Below are positions 7,090 through 12,550 of a DNA stretch of 21,072 bases, one piece after another. The notes below the pieces were generated by a model that searched no databases, was not told where the DNA came from, and saw nothing but the letters and a program-made list of their open reading frames with translations. Origin of the DNA: an uncultured Faecalibacterium sp. (GTDB lineage: Bacteria; Bacillota; Clostridia; Oscillospirales; Ruminococcaceae); the NCBI GenBank assembly GCA_934540955.1, contig CAKTCY010000038.1, positions 1 through 21,072 on the forward strand, written 5' to 3'. The translations under genes and the position numbers were made by a program. The first letter of the stretch is position 1. Every line of letters begins with the position of its first letter.

Positions 7090-8406
7090 TCAGACAGCCT
7101 TCAGGTTCTGCACGGCATCGGTCAGGTGGGTCACCTGCTCCAGTGCAGCGGCCTTATACAGGGTCTCGCGGCTCAGCAGTTCCACGCTCTCGGCCAGCTC
7201 GGTCTCCAGATCCGCATAGCTGGCTGCGGTGTAAGCGGCCTTTGCCTTGCTCTGTGCCTCAGCGACCACAGCCTGCAGGGCGGCGCGGTCGGCGTCGCTT
7301 GCCAGCTCATGCTTGGCAAGGTTCTCGGCAGTGGTCTGGAGCTTGACCACGGTGTCGGCGTAGCCCAGTGCGCGGATGGTGACGGTCCAGTAGCCGGTGC
7401 CGTCAGTGCCCTCCGGCAGCTGGCAGCGGGCAGAATCGCTCAGACCCAGCTGGATGCCCATGGACTTGTGCATCCAGTTGTCGGCTGCAAACTTGGTGCC
7501 GTAGGAGGCCTTGGCGTGGGTGTAGGTGCTGTCGTCGCCGTAGTAGGTCCACACCACAGACTGCATCCGGGAGCCCAGCTCGCCGTAGTTGCCGTTCAGG
7601 TCCACACGGATGAACTCGCCAAAGCTGCCCACATCGCTGCCGCTGCGCAGGTTCACGGTAAGACCTTCGGCAGCCTTCTGGGCGGCTTCTGCCACGCCGG
7701 AACCGGTGCCGGTGTGTGCGGCAGAGAAGGTGTAGCCATCGCCGCTCTTGGTAGCGTACTTCAGGCCGTTGGTGTTCTTGTCCACCGCAGCCGTCAGGGT
7801 GTAGGCGGTCAGGTTCTTTTCAGAGTAGCCGCCCACCAGCTGACCGCCGTTTTCCACCACGGTGTACTTGGAGCAGAAATCTGCAAGGTCGCTGGTGGCC
7901 ACGCGCACCGGCACATACTTGGTGCCCAGCACCTCGTAGTGATCCATCTGCACGGTAGAGCCGTCGGCCTTGGTGATGGTGCCGCGGTTCCAGCCTACGG
8001 TAGTGCCATCGGCCAGATAGATGGTCTTGCCATCGTCCGACCAGTGGGAAACGGTGTAGGTGCTGCCGTCCTTGGCGTAGATGACAGCAGTGCTCTGGAA
8101 GCTGCCGCGGTGCAGACCGTGGTTGACGGTGGCGCGGGAAACTGCATCAAATGCGCCAAGGTCGTGCTCCTCGTGGCTGTCCAACTGCGCAGAGGCGGCA
8201 GTGCTGCCGGCAGCATAGACCTTCTCGTTTGCCCAGTACTCATCCCAAGTCAGGGCAGCGTAAAGGTAGGTGTACTTTTTGCCCAGCAGGAAATCAAAAA
8301 AGCCGTTTTCCTCCTCGGCGGGGGCTGCTGCAAAGGCGGTAGCGGTCAGCAGGCTGAACGCCATAGCCGCCGACAGCAGCAGGGAAAGAAATTTCTTCGT
8401 TCTCAT
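7090..8406 (-). CDS. Secreted Tp47-like protein (penicillin-binding Tp47 domain family)
   Basis: A 438-residue secreted protein. It has a Sec signal peptide with an AFA-A cleavage site near residue 26 and no lipobox cysteine, unlike the lipoprotein Tp47 of Treponema pallidum. Recognisable Tp47 features are LTWDEYWANE (52-61), GAFDAVSRAT (84-93) followed by NHGLHRGSFQ, KYVPVRV (163-169), and YYGDDSTYTHAKASYGTK (288-305) with ADNW. The C-terminal ~75 residues look like an added helical bundle (FIVAR-like). Tp47 is reported to bind penicillin and to have beta-lactamase/carboxypeptidase activity; whether that applies here is unknown. The ATG at 8406 has AAAGGAG upstream. It is the first gene of the cluster with the FMN-binding and NapH-like genes, behind a strong promoter with two DtxR-like operators. 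I infer a role in iron-responsive surface redox or uptake. Confidence 0.85.
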   Translation of the reverse strand: MRTKKFLSLLLSAAMAFSLLTATAFAAAPAEEENGFFDFLLGKKYTYLYAALTWDEYWANEKVYAAGSTAASAQLDSHEEHDLGAFDAVSRATVNHGLHRGSFQSTAVIYAKDGSTYTVSHWSDDGKTIYLADGTTVGWNRGTITKADGSTVQMDHYEVLGTKYVPVRVATSDLADFCSKYTVVENGGQLVGGYSEKNLTAYTLTAAVDKNTNGLKYATKSGDGYTFSAAHTGTGSGVAEAAQKAAEGLTVNLRSGSDVGSFGEFIRVDLNGNYGELGSRMQSVVWTYYGDDSTYTHAKASYGTKFAADNWMHKSMGIQLGLSDSARCQLPEGTDGTGYWTVTIRALGYADTVVKLQTTAENLAKHELASDADRAALQAVVAEAQSKAKAAYTAASYADLETELAESVELLSRETLYKAAALEQVTHLTDAVQNLKAV

Positions 8407-8452
8407 GAAAAATGCTCCTTTCATCGCAATGGCAGAAGCTCGCTGCCACATA

Positions 8453-8468
8453 GTTAGCAACACCTAAC
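8453..8468. promoter_or_regulatory. DtxR-like operator 2 of the Tp47-like gene
   Basis: GTTAG-CAACAC-CTAAC: TTAG at 8454-8457 and CTAA at 8464-8467, exactly six bases apart, with one further symmetric pair outside. It lies in the leader about 47 bases before the start codon. Confidence 0.6.
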
Positions 8469-8511
8469 ATTGCGTGCAAAGAAAAACCTGCGGAGCAAAG
8501 CCCCTCAGATG

Positions 8512-8527
8512 GTTAGGTTAAGCTAAT
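8512..8527. promoter_or_regulatory. DtxR-like operator 1 of the Tp47-like gene
   Basis: TTAGGTTAAGCTAA at 8513-8526. It matches the left part of the textbook DtxR/IdeR operator (TTAGGTTAGSCTAACCTAA) at 13 of its first 14 positions. It falls at about +6 to +19 of the predicted transcript, a typical repressor position. Confidence 0.65.
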
Positions 8528-8538
8528 TGACGGAATCT

Positions 8539-8567
8539 AAAATAGCACGCCTGCAGGGGCTTGTCAA
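8539..8567 (-). promoter_or_regulatory. Strong promoter of the Tp47-like/FMN/NapH cluster
   Basis: On the minus strand: TTGACA (8567-8562), a 17-base spacer and TATTTT (8544-8539), with TGC before the -10 box. The leader of about 125 bases contains both DtxR-like operators. Confidence 0.8.
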
Positions 8568-8635
8568 GCAAAACCGGTAAGTTTAGTAAAACAAACATTT
8601 CGCAGGCAAAGAGCAGCCTGCCTTTCCAGTTCCAA

Positions 8636-8682
8636 AACCGACAAAGCCGGACGGCCTGTGCGGCCGTCCGGCTTTGTCGGTT
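8636..8682 (-). terminator. Terminator hairpin after lrgB
   Basis: A perfect 21-bp inverted repeat (8636-8656 and 8662-8682) with a five-base loop, 17 bases past the lrgB stop. On the minus strand only TTTT (8632-8638 region) follows, so it is a strong hairpin with a weak T-run. It also insulates the Tp47-like promoter downstream. Confidence 0.8.
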
Positions 8683-8699
8683 GTATAAATCATAAGGTC

Positions 8700-9407
8700 T
8701 TACTGGATAAAGCCCACGAACACCGGGCAGAGCACGGCGGTCAGCACACCGGCTACGGCGATGGAAAGGCCGCTCATGGCGCCCTCCACCTCGCCCATCT
8801 GCAGCGCCTTGCTGGTGCCCACGGCATGGGCTGCCGTACCGATGCCCACGCCCTTGGCGATGGGGTCGGTGATGTGGAACAGCTTGCACACGGTCTCGGC
8901 CAGCAGTGCGCCCACGATGCCGGTGACGATGACGATGGCACCGGTCAAGGCGGCAATGCCGCCCAGCTCTGCGGCCACGTCCATGCTGATGGCGGTGGTC
9001 ACCGACTTCGGCAGCAGGGTAGCGTACTGCTCCTGGGTCAGGTCCATTGCCAGCGCCAGCGCAAGGGCGCTGCCCAGACTGACCAGCGTGCCCACCGAGA
9101 TGCCTGCGATGATGGCGGGCGCGTTCTTTTTGAGCAGGTCCAGCTTTTCATACAGCGGGATGGCCAGCGCCACCGTAGCGGGCAGCAGCAGGTAGCTTAC
9201 CGGCGCGGAGCTTGCTTTATAATCCCCATAGGGGATATTGCACACCGACAGAAAAATGATAACGAAAACGCCGCCCAGCAGCAGCGGGTTAAAGATGGCC
9301 TTGCCAGTCACCCGGTTGATGAGCACACCCAGCCCAAAGGCCACCAGCGTAAGCAGCACGCCCCAAGCCGCCGAGCCGGTCAGAAAATCGTTCAGCAGCT
9401 CAGTCAT
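8700..9407 (-). CDS. lrgB: LrgB/CidB family membrane protein
   Basis: A 235-residue polytopic membrane protein of the LrgB/CidB/YohK family, with about six to seven hydrophobic segments. Family-like motifs include LLLPATVALAIPLYE, LPKSVTTAISMDVAAELGG and GIGTAAHAVGTSKAL. Members act with LrgA/CidA-type partners in control of murein hydrolase activity and in pyruvate or glycolate transport, depending on the organism; the substrate here is unknown. The gene overlaps lrgA by eight bases (ATGACTGA), with AAGGAGGAGG inside the end of lrgA, which indicates coupled translation. The lytSR-type regulator pair usual in staphylococci is not adjacent. Confidence 0.93.
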   Translation of the reverse strand: MTELLNDFLTGSAAWGVLLTLVAFGLGVLINRVTGKAIFNPLLLGGVFVIIFLSVCNIPYGDYKASSAPVSYLLLPATVALAIPLYEKLDLLKKNAPAIIAGISVGTLVSLGSALALALAMDLTQEQYATLLPKSVTTAISMDVAAELGGIAALTGAIVIVTGIVGALLAETVCKLFHITDPIAKGVGIGTAAHAVGTSKALQMGEVEGAMSGLSIAVAGVLTAVLCPVFVGFIQ

Positions 9408-9768
9408 GGTCGGCCTCCTCCTTTTTATTGCGGGCGGTCAGCGCCTGCGTGGTGCGGCCTGCCGCCGCCATCACCAGCACCGTCACCGGCAAAATAGCGA
9501 TCAGGATGGGCAGCAGCAGCTGTCCCATCTCTGCCCACAGCTCCATGATGCCCGCAGCGGCGGGCACGAACAGCAGCGGAAAAATACCGGTCAGGTAGGT
9601 GCCGGTCTCCTTGACCTGCTCCAGCTTTACGATCCCGGCGGTCAGGGCTGCCAGCAGCAGCACCAGGCCGTACACACTGGCAGGCACCGGCAGCGGCAGC
9701 ACCGCGTGCAGCACCTCGCCCAGAAAACAGAACGCGAGAATGCGCCCGAACTGAAAAATATACTTCGT
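9400..9768 (-). CDS. lrgA: LrgA/CidA family protein with apparent ACG start codon
   Basis: A 122-residue small membrane protein with four hydrophobic segments. It has the LrgA/CidA pattern KYIFQFGRILAFCFLGE, LPLPVPASVYGL and GIFPLLFVPAAAGIM. Family members usually begin M-K-Y/F just before the Q-x-G segment. Here the expected initiator at 9768-9766 is ACG, preceded seven bases upstream by a strong AAGGGGAG. No ATG, GTG or TTG lies between that Shine-Dalgarno and the conserved start of the protein. The only in-frame alternative found is TTG at 9807, which follows a GGGC/GCCC hairpin and has no ribosome binding site. This is either non-canonical initiation, a start-codon mutation that silences the gene, or a base error. 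It is first in the lrgAB operon. Confidence 0.85.
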   Translation of the reverse strand, partial: TKYIFQFGRILAFCFLGEVLHAVLPLPVPASVYGLVLLLAALTAGIVKLEQVKETGTYLTGIFPLLFVPAAAGIMELWAEMGQLLLPILIAILPVTVLVMAAAGRTTQALTARNKKEEADHD

Positions 9769-9848
9769 GTCAGAACTCCCCTTTCTGGTCTTATAACGTA
9801 CAGACAACGGGCTTTTCGCCCGGAATTTTCTGTCTCACACAAGGTAAA

Positions 9849-9877
9849 AGTATACCGCGGACTGCCCGCTCCATCAA
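9849..9877 (-). promoter_or_regulatory. lrgAB promoter
   Basis: On the minus strand: TTGATG (9877-9872), a 17-base spacer and TATACT (9854-9849). The leader of about 75 bases contains a GGGC-GAAAA-GCCC hairpin nested between ACAG and CTGT. Confidence 0.7.
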
Positions 9878-9895
9878 CCGTGAATCTTGCCAAGA

Positions 9896-9920
9896 AGTTC
9901 TGCACCTTTTGCGCAGAACT
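9896..9920. promoter_or_regulatory. Inverted repeat upstream of the lrgAB promoter
   Basis: AGTTCTGC (9896-9903) and GCAGAACT (9913-9920) are perfectly complementary arms nine bases apart, about 19 bases upstream of the lrgAB -35 box. It could be an activator site or part of a transcript end. No regulator is assigned. Confidence 0.4.
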
Positions 9921-9924
9921 GTAC

Positions 9925-9958
9925 AAAAAAACGCACCGGTGCAGTTCCGGTGCGCAAG
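9925..9958 (-). terminator. Terminator of the low-GC islet (33-nt duplicate, copy 1)
   Basis: On the minus strand, GCGCACCGG / CCGGTGCG form a stem followed by seven T. Bases 9926-9958 are identical to 10786-10818, 860 bases away. Confidence 0.92.
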
Positions 9959-9973
9959 CAAATCATATTTTCA

Positions 9974-10198
9974 TTAAGCCGAAAACGCCGGACGCACCTT
10001 CTCAGGTGAAACGCCCTCCTGCGCAGCGCGTTCGCGCTCATAGGTCACCCGCGTTACTTCTGTAATAAACTCTTTTTCCTTTTCATCTGCCGTTGCCCAG
10101 TCGATACGAAACTTGCGGCACATCCCGAAAAAGATTTCATAATACTGCTTATCGTTCCCCGCATCCTTCATATAGGCACTGCACAGATTTTCTTTCAT
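9974..10198 (-). CDS. Small hypothetical protein of the low-GC islet
   Basis: A 74-residue soluble, charged protein that I do not recognise. It begins MKENLCSAYMKDAG. The middle is aromatic and helical (YYEIFFGMCRKFRIDW), followed by a charged helix with TRVTYERERAAQEG; no membrane segment or metal motif is clear. The ATG at 10198 has GAGGGA six bases upstream; an in-frame TTG two codons earlier is less likely. It lies ten bases after the GNAT-like gene and shares its promoter and terminator. Base composition is clearly lower in GC than its neighbours. Confidence 0.75.
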   Translation of the reverse strand: MKENLCSAYMKDAGNDKQYYEIFFGMCRKFRIDWATADEKEKEFITEVTRVTYERERAAQEGVSPEKVRPAFSA

Positions 10199-10208
10199 GC
10201 TCAATCCC

Positions 10209-10724
10209 TCATTTCAAATAACTGAAAAAAATGTGCTTTGCCGCTTCACCCTGTATCAAAAATCGCGGTGCACCGCCATCAAAAGCAGGCAGTTCTATCC
10301 CGCCAAAGTCATCCTGATAATGGGCTGCCAGCGCATCTGTTTTTGCTTCCAGTATCACATCTCCGCCAAAGCCATGATCTATTGACAGCTTTATGCCATA
10401 AGCGATCATCAGCTTTCCAATTCCACTGTACTTACGTTTTGCGCCTGCCAATGTCGGATTGCTCTCCGGTTGGCTTTCCATATAAACGACCCGAACAACG
10501 AGAGCGTTTTCCAACACCTCATACATTCCCAGCGCAATCAGTTCTCCATCTGCCGTTTCCACTGCATATTTTTCATAAAGGGATGTTTCAATATACTCGC
10601 TCGTCCAGTCTGTCTGCCAAACAGGCTTTCTCTTCGTTCTTTCTGCATCTGATTGCTGCATCATCCGAATGATGACCGATATTTTATCTCCGTCCTTCAA
10701 TTCGATATAAGGCTCAAAAATCAT
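10209..10724 (-). CDS. GNAT-like acyltransferase domain protein
   Basis: A 171-residue protein. The second half looks like a GNAT fold: a beta strand VVRVVYMES, then KYSGIGKLMIAYGIKLSIDHG in the place of the acyl-CoA-binding loop and helix, then DVILEAKTDALAAHYQDDFGG. The acyl-CoA loop (Q/R-x-x-G-x-G/A) is only loosely kept as KYSGIG. The N-terminal half is unassigned and the substrate is unknown. The ATG at 10724 was chosen because GGAAGGTG lies just upstream; an earlier in-frame ATG (10739) overlaps that site. The gene is AT-richer than the flanks, with its own promoter, in a two-gene unit bounded by duplicated terminators. That suggests horizontal acquisition. Confidence 0.7.
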   Translation of the reverse strand: MIFEPYIELKDGDKISVIIRMMQQSDAERTKRKPVWQTDWTSEYIETSLYEKYAVETADGELIALGMYEVLENALVVRVVYMESQPESNPTLAGAKRKYSGIGKLMIAYGIKLSIDHGFGGDVILEAKTDALAAHYQDDFGGIELPAFDGGAPRFLIQGEAAKHIFFSYLK

Positions 10725-10743
10725 CGTATCACCTTCCATTTAC

Positions 10744-10772
10744 AGTTTATCATTTTAATGAAGAGGTTGCAA
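10744..10772 (-). promoter_or_regulatory. Promoter of the low-GC two-gene islet
   Basis: On the minus strand: TTGCAA (10772-10767), a 17-base spacer and TAAACT (10749-10744). It lies inside the interval bounded by the duplicated terminators. Confidence 0.55.
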
Positions 10773-10785
10773 GTGTTCTTCCTAT

Positions 10786-10818
10786 AAAAAACGCACCGGT
10801 GCAGTTCCGGTGCGCAAG
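10786..10818 (-). terminator. Terminator of the Rrf2 gene (33-nt duplicate, copy 2)
   Basis: The same 33 bases as 9926-9958: stem GCGCACCGG / CCGGTGCG and a run of six T on the minus strand. It starts two bases after the Rrf2-family stop codon. Confidence 0.93.
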
Positions 10819-10820
10819 GC

Positions 10821-11252
10821 TCAGATCACATAATCGTTGCCGGCCTGATCCGGCAGGGCAAGGTCTGCCAGCGTGATCTTGCCGAAGTAGTCCGAGATCA
10901 GGTCGTTGAGTCCCTTCCACATCTCGTAGGTGCGGCAGTTGGCCATCCGGGCGCAGGCAGAGGCGCCGGGGGTCAGGCAGCTTACCGGGGCAAGACTGCC
11001 CTCGGTGAGCATCAGGATCTCGCTTACCGTGTACTGATCCGGGCTGCGGGTCAGCCGGTAGCCGCCGCCTTTGCCGCGCAGCCCCTCCAGAAAGCCGTTC
11101 TGCACCAGCACCTTGAGGATGTTCTCCAGATACTTTTCCGAGATTTCCTGCCGGGTGGCTACTTCCTTTAAGGGAACATATTTTTCAGACTGATGCTCCG
11201 CGAGGTCGATCATCACCCGCAGCGCATAGCGTCCTTTGGTCGAAACGATCAT
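10821..11252 (-). CDS. Rrf2 family regulator, IscR/CymR-like
   Basis: A 143-residue DNA-binding regulator. The N-terminal winged helix-turn-helix begins MIVSTKGRYALRVMIDLAEH and has the Rrf2 signature ISEKYLENILKVLVQNGFL and LRGKGGGYRLTR. Three cysteines in SCLTPGASACARMANC are spaced C-x7-C-x5-C, close to the IscR cluster ligands (C-x5-C-x5-C). The B. subtilis cysteine regulator CymR lacks such cysteines, as I recall it, so Fe-S sensing is possible. It is divergent from cysK, which suggests control of cysteine synthesis. The ATG at 11252 has GGAAGGAAG eight bases upstream; the earlier in-frame ATG at 11285 would coincide with the predicted transcription start. Confidence 0.92.
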   Translation of the reverse strand: MIVSTKGRYALRVMIDLAEHQSEKYVPLKEVATRQEISEKYLENILKVLVQNGFLEGLRGKGGGYRLTRSPDQYTVSEILMLTEGSLAPVSCLTPGASACARMANCRTYEMWKGLNDLISDYFGKITLADLALPDQAGNDYVI

Positions 11253-11290
11253 AATCCGTACTTCCTTCCGGTCAAATTTTATCATAACCC

Positions 11291-11319
11291 ATTATACAAC
11301 AGGGTAAGTCACTTTTCAA
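11291..11319 (-). promoter_or_regulatory. Promoter of the Rrf2 regulator gene
   Basis: On the minus strand: TTGAAA (11319-11314), a 17-base spacer and TATAAT (11296-11291). Transcription would start near 11284. Confidence 0.8.
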
Positions 11320-11324
11320 TCCCA

Positions 11325-11339
11325 CTTTTTTCAAAAAAG
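11325..11339. promoter_or_regulatory. AT palindrome midway between the divergent promoters
   Basis: CTTTTTT-C-AAAAAAG is a perfect 7-bp inverted repeat around one base. It is centred almost exactly between the two -35 boxes (11314-11319 and 11343-11348). It may be an operator for the Rrf2 protein or an AT-rich UP-like element for both promoters. Confidence 0.45.
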
Positions 11340-11342
11340 CCC

Positions 11343-11371
11343 TTGACAAGCAGTGGAAACAGGGCTATAAT
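11343..11371 (+). promoter_or_regulatory. Consensus cysK promoter
   Basis: TTGACA (11343-11348), a 17-base spacer and TATAAT (11366-11371): both hexamers and the spacing are perfect consensus. Such a promoter would be very strong unless repressed. Confidence 0.92.
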
Positions 11372-11377
11372 GCCATC

Positions 11378-11488
11378 AAACCCACAAACAATGTTGGTTG
11401 AAAGGTTTAGAGGGAATCACAGCCGGGCACACCGGTGCAAGACAGGGCTACACACCCCGTAACGATATCAGAAAGAGGGACAAGTATT
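11378..11488 (+). other. cysK leader, about 110 nt, structured but unassigned
   Basis: The leader can form AAACC/GGTTT, CCGG-GCACA-CCGG and an ACAGGG/CCCCGT stem with one mismatch. It contains GAGGGAATC and CCGGTGCAAGAC, fragments reminiscent of cobalamin or SAM riboswitch cores, but no complete class is matched. No T-run terminator precedes the ATG. Confidence 0.35.
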
Positions 11489-12421
11489 ATGAGCAAGATC
11501 TATACCGCCGCAGATCAGTTGATCGGTCACACCCCGCTGCTGGAGCTCAGCCATATTGAAAAGGAAGAGCAGCTGCCCGCCCACGTTATTGCCAAGCTGG
11601 AGTACTTCAACCCCGCCGGCTCCGTGAAGGACCGCATTGCCAAGAAGATGATCGATGACGCCGAGGCCAAGGGTCTGCTGAAGGAGGGCTCCGTCATCAT
11701 CGAGCCCACCTCCGGCAACACCGGCATTGGTCTGGCCGCTGTGGCAGCTGCCAAGGGCTACCGCATCATCATCGTGATGCCCGAGACCATGAGCGTGGAG
11801 CGCCGCCAGCTGATGAAGGCTTACGGTGCCGAGCTGGTGCTCAGCGAGGGTGCCAAGGGCATGAAGGGTGCCATTGCCAAGGCCGATGAGCTGGCAAAGG
11901 AGATCCCCAATTCCTTCATCCCCGGCCAGTTCGTGAACCCCGCCAACCCGCAGGCACACATCGAGACCACCGGCCCCGAGATCTGGGAGGATACCGATGG
12001 TAAGGTGGATATCTTTGTGGCAGGCGTTGGCACCGGCGGCACCGTGACCGGCGTTGGCAAGTACCTCAAGAGCAAGAACCCCGCCGTCAAGGTGGTGGCT
12101 GTGGAGCCCGCCTCCTCCCCCGTGCTGAGCAAGGGCACTGCCGGTGCACATAAGATCCAGGGCATCGGTGCCGGCTTTGTGCCGGACGTGCTGGACACCA
12201 CCGTCTACGACGAGATCATCGCCGTGGAGAACGATGACGCCTTTGCCACCGGCCGTCTGATCGGCCACAAGGAAGGCGTGCTGGTAGGCATCTCCTCCGG
12301 TGCTGCCGTCTGGGCTGCCATCCAGCTGGCAAAGCGCCCGGAGAACGCCGGCAAGAACATCGTTGTTCTGCTGCCCGATACCGGCGACCGTTACCTGTCC
12401 ACCCCGCTGTTTGCTGAATAA
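11489..12421 (+). CDS. cysK: Cysteine synthase A (O-acetylserine sulfhydrylase)
   Basis: A 310-residue PLP enzyme converting O-acetylserine and sulfide to cysteine and acetate in the cytoplasm. Family motifs seen: the PLP lysine in [11 protein letters not shown], the substrate loop [10 protein letters not shown], the phosphate-binding [22 protein letters not shown], and the C-terminal DTGDRYLST. The length is normal. The ATG at 11489 has AGAGGGA eight bases upstream. Codons are strongly biased to a few GC-ending triplets, which fits high expression from its consensus promoter. It is monocistronic with a strong terminator, and divergent from an Rrf2 regulator. Confidence 0.97.
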   Translation: MSKIYTAADQLIGHTPLLELSHIEKEEQLPAHVIAKLEYFNPAGSVKDRIAKKMIDDAEAKGLLKEGSVIIEPTSGNTGIGLAAVAAAKGYRIIIVMPETMSVERRQLMKAYGAELVLSEGAKGMKGAIAKADELAKEIPNSFIPGQFVNPANPQAHIETTGPEIWEDTDGKVDIFVAGVGTGGTVTGVGKYLKSKNPAVKVVAVEPASSPVLSKGTAGAHKIQGIGAGFVPDVLDTTVYDEIIAVENDDAFATGRLIGHKEGVLVGISSGAAVWAAIQLAKRPENAGKNIVVLLPDTGDRYLSTPLFAE

Positions 12422-12439
12422 TCTCCAAAAAACTCTCCT

Positions 12440-12475
12440 CTCCCGCTCTGCACCCCGCAGGGCGGGAGTTTTTTA
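12440..12475 (+). terminator. cysK terminator
   Basis: CTCCCGCTCTGC / GCAGGGCGGGAG, a 12-bp stem (one wobble) with a five-base loop, followed by TTTTTT. Confidence 0.95.
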
Positions 12476-12510
12476 TTGCCCCCTCTCCCCTTTCCCCATG
12501 CCGGATTTTA

Positions 12511-12519
12511 TGCTACAAT
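12511..12519 (+). promoter_or_regulatory. Extended -10 element before the dus gene
   Basis: TGC-TACAAT at 12511-12519, 32 bases before the start codon. No good -35 hexamer lies at the right distance (TTTCCC at 12491-12496), so this would be an extended -10 promoter. Confidence 0.55.
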
Positions 12520-12550
12520 ACCGGTAACAAAAACGTTTGGAGAAACGCCC

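Noticed and set aside
7066..8457. Plus-strand frame across the Tp47-like gene
   Set aside because: The minus strand has a signal peptide, family motifs, a ribosome binding site and a promoter. The plus frame is compositional noise.
9769..9807. TTG at 9807 as the lrgA start
   Set aside because: It has no Shine-Dalgarno, sits just after a hairpin, and adds 13 residues absent from the family. ACG at 9768 has ideal spacing from AAGGGGAG.
11400..11480. Cobalamin or SAM riboswitch in the cysK leader
   Set aside because: Only fragments (GGGAA, GGTGCAA) are present. The flanking P4/P6 pairing, the B12 box and the S-box kink-turn are missing, so it is kept only as an unassigned leader.
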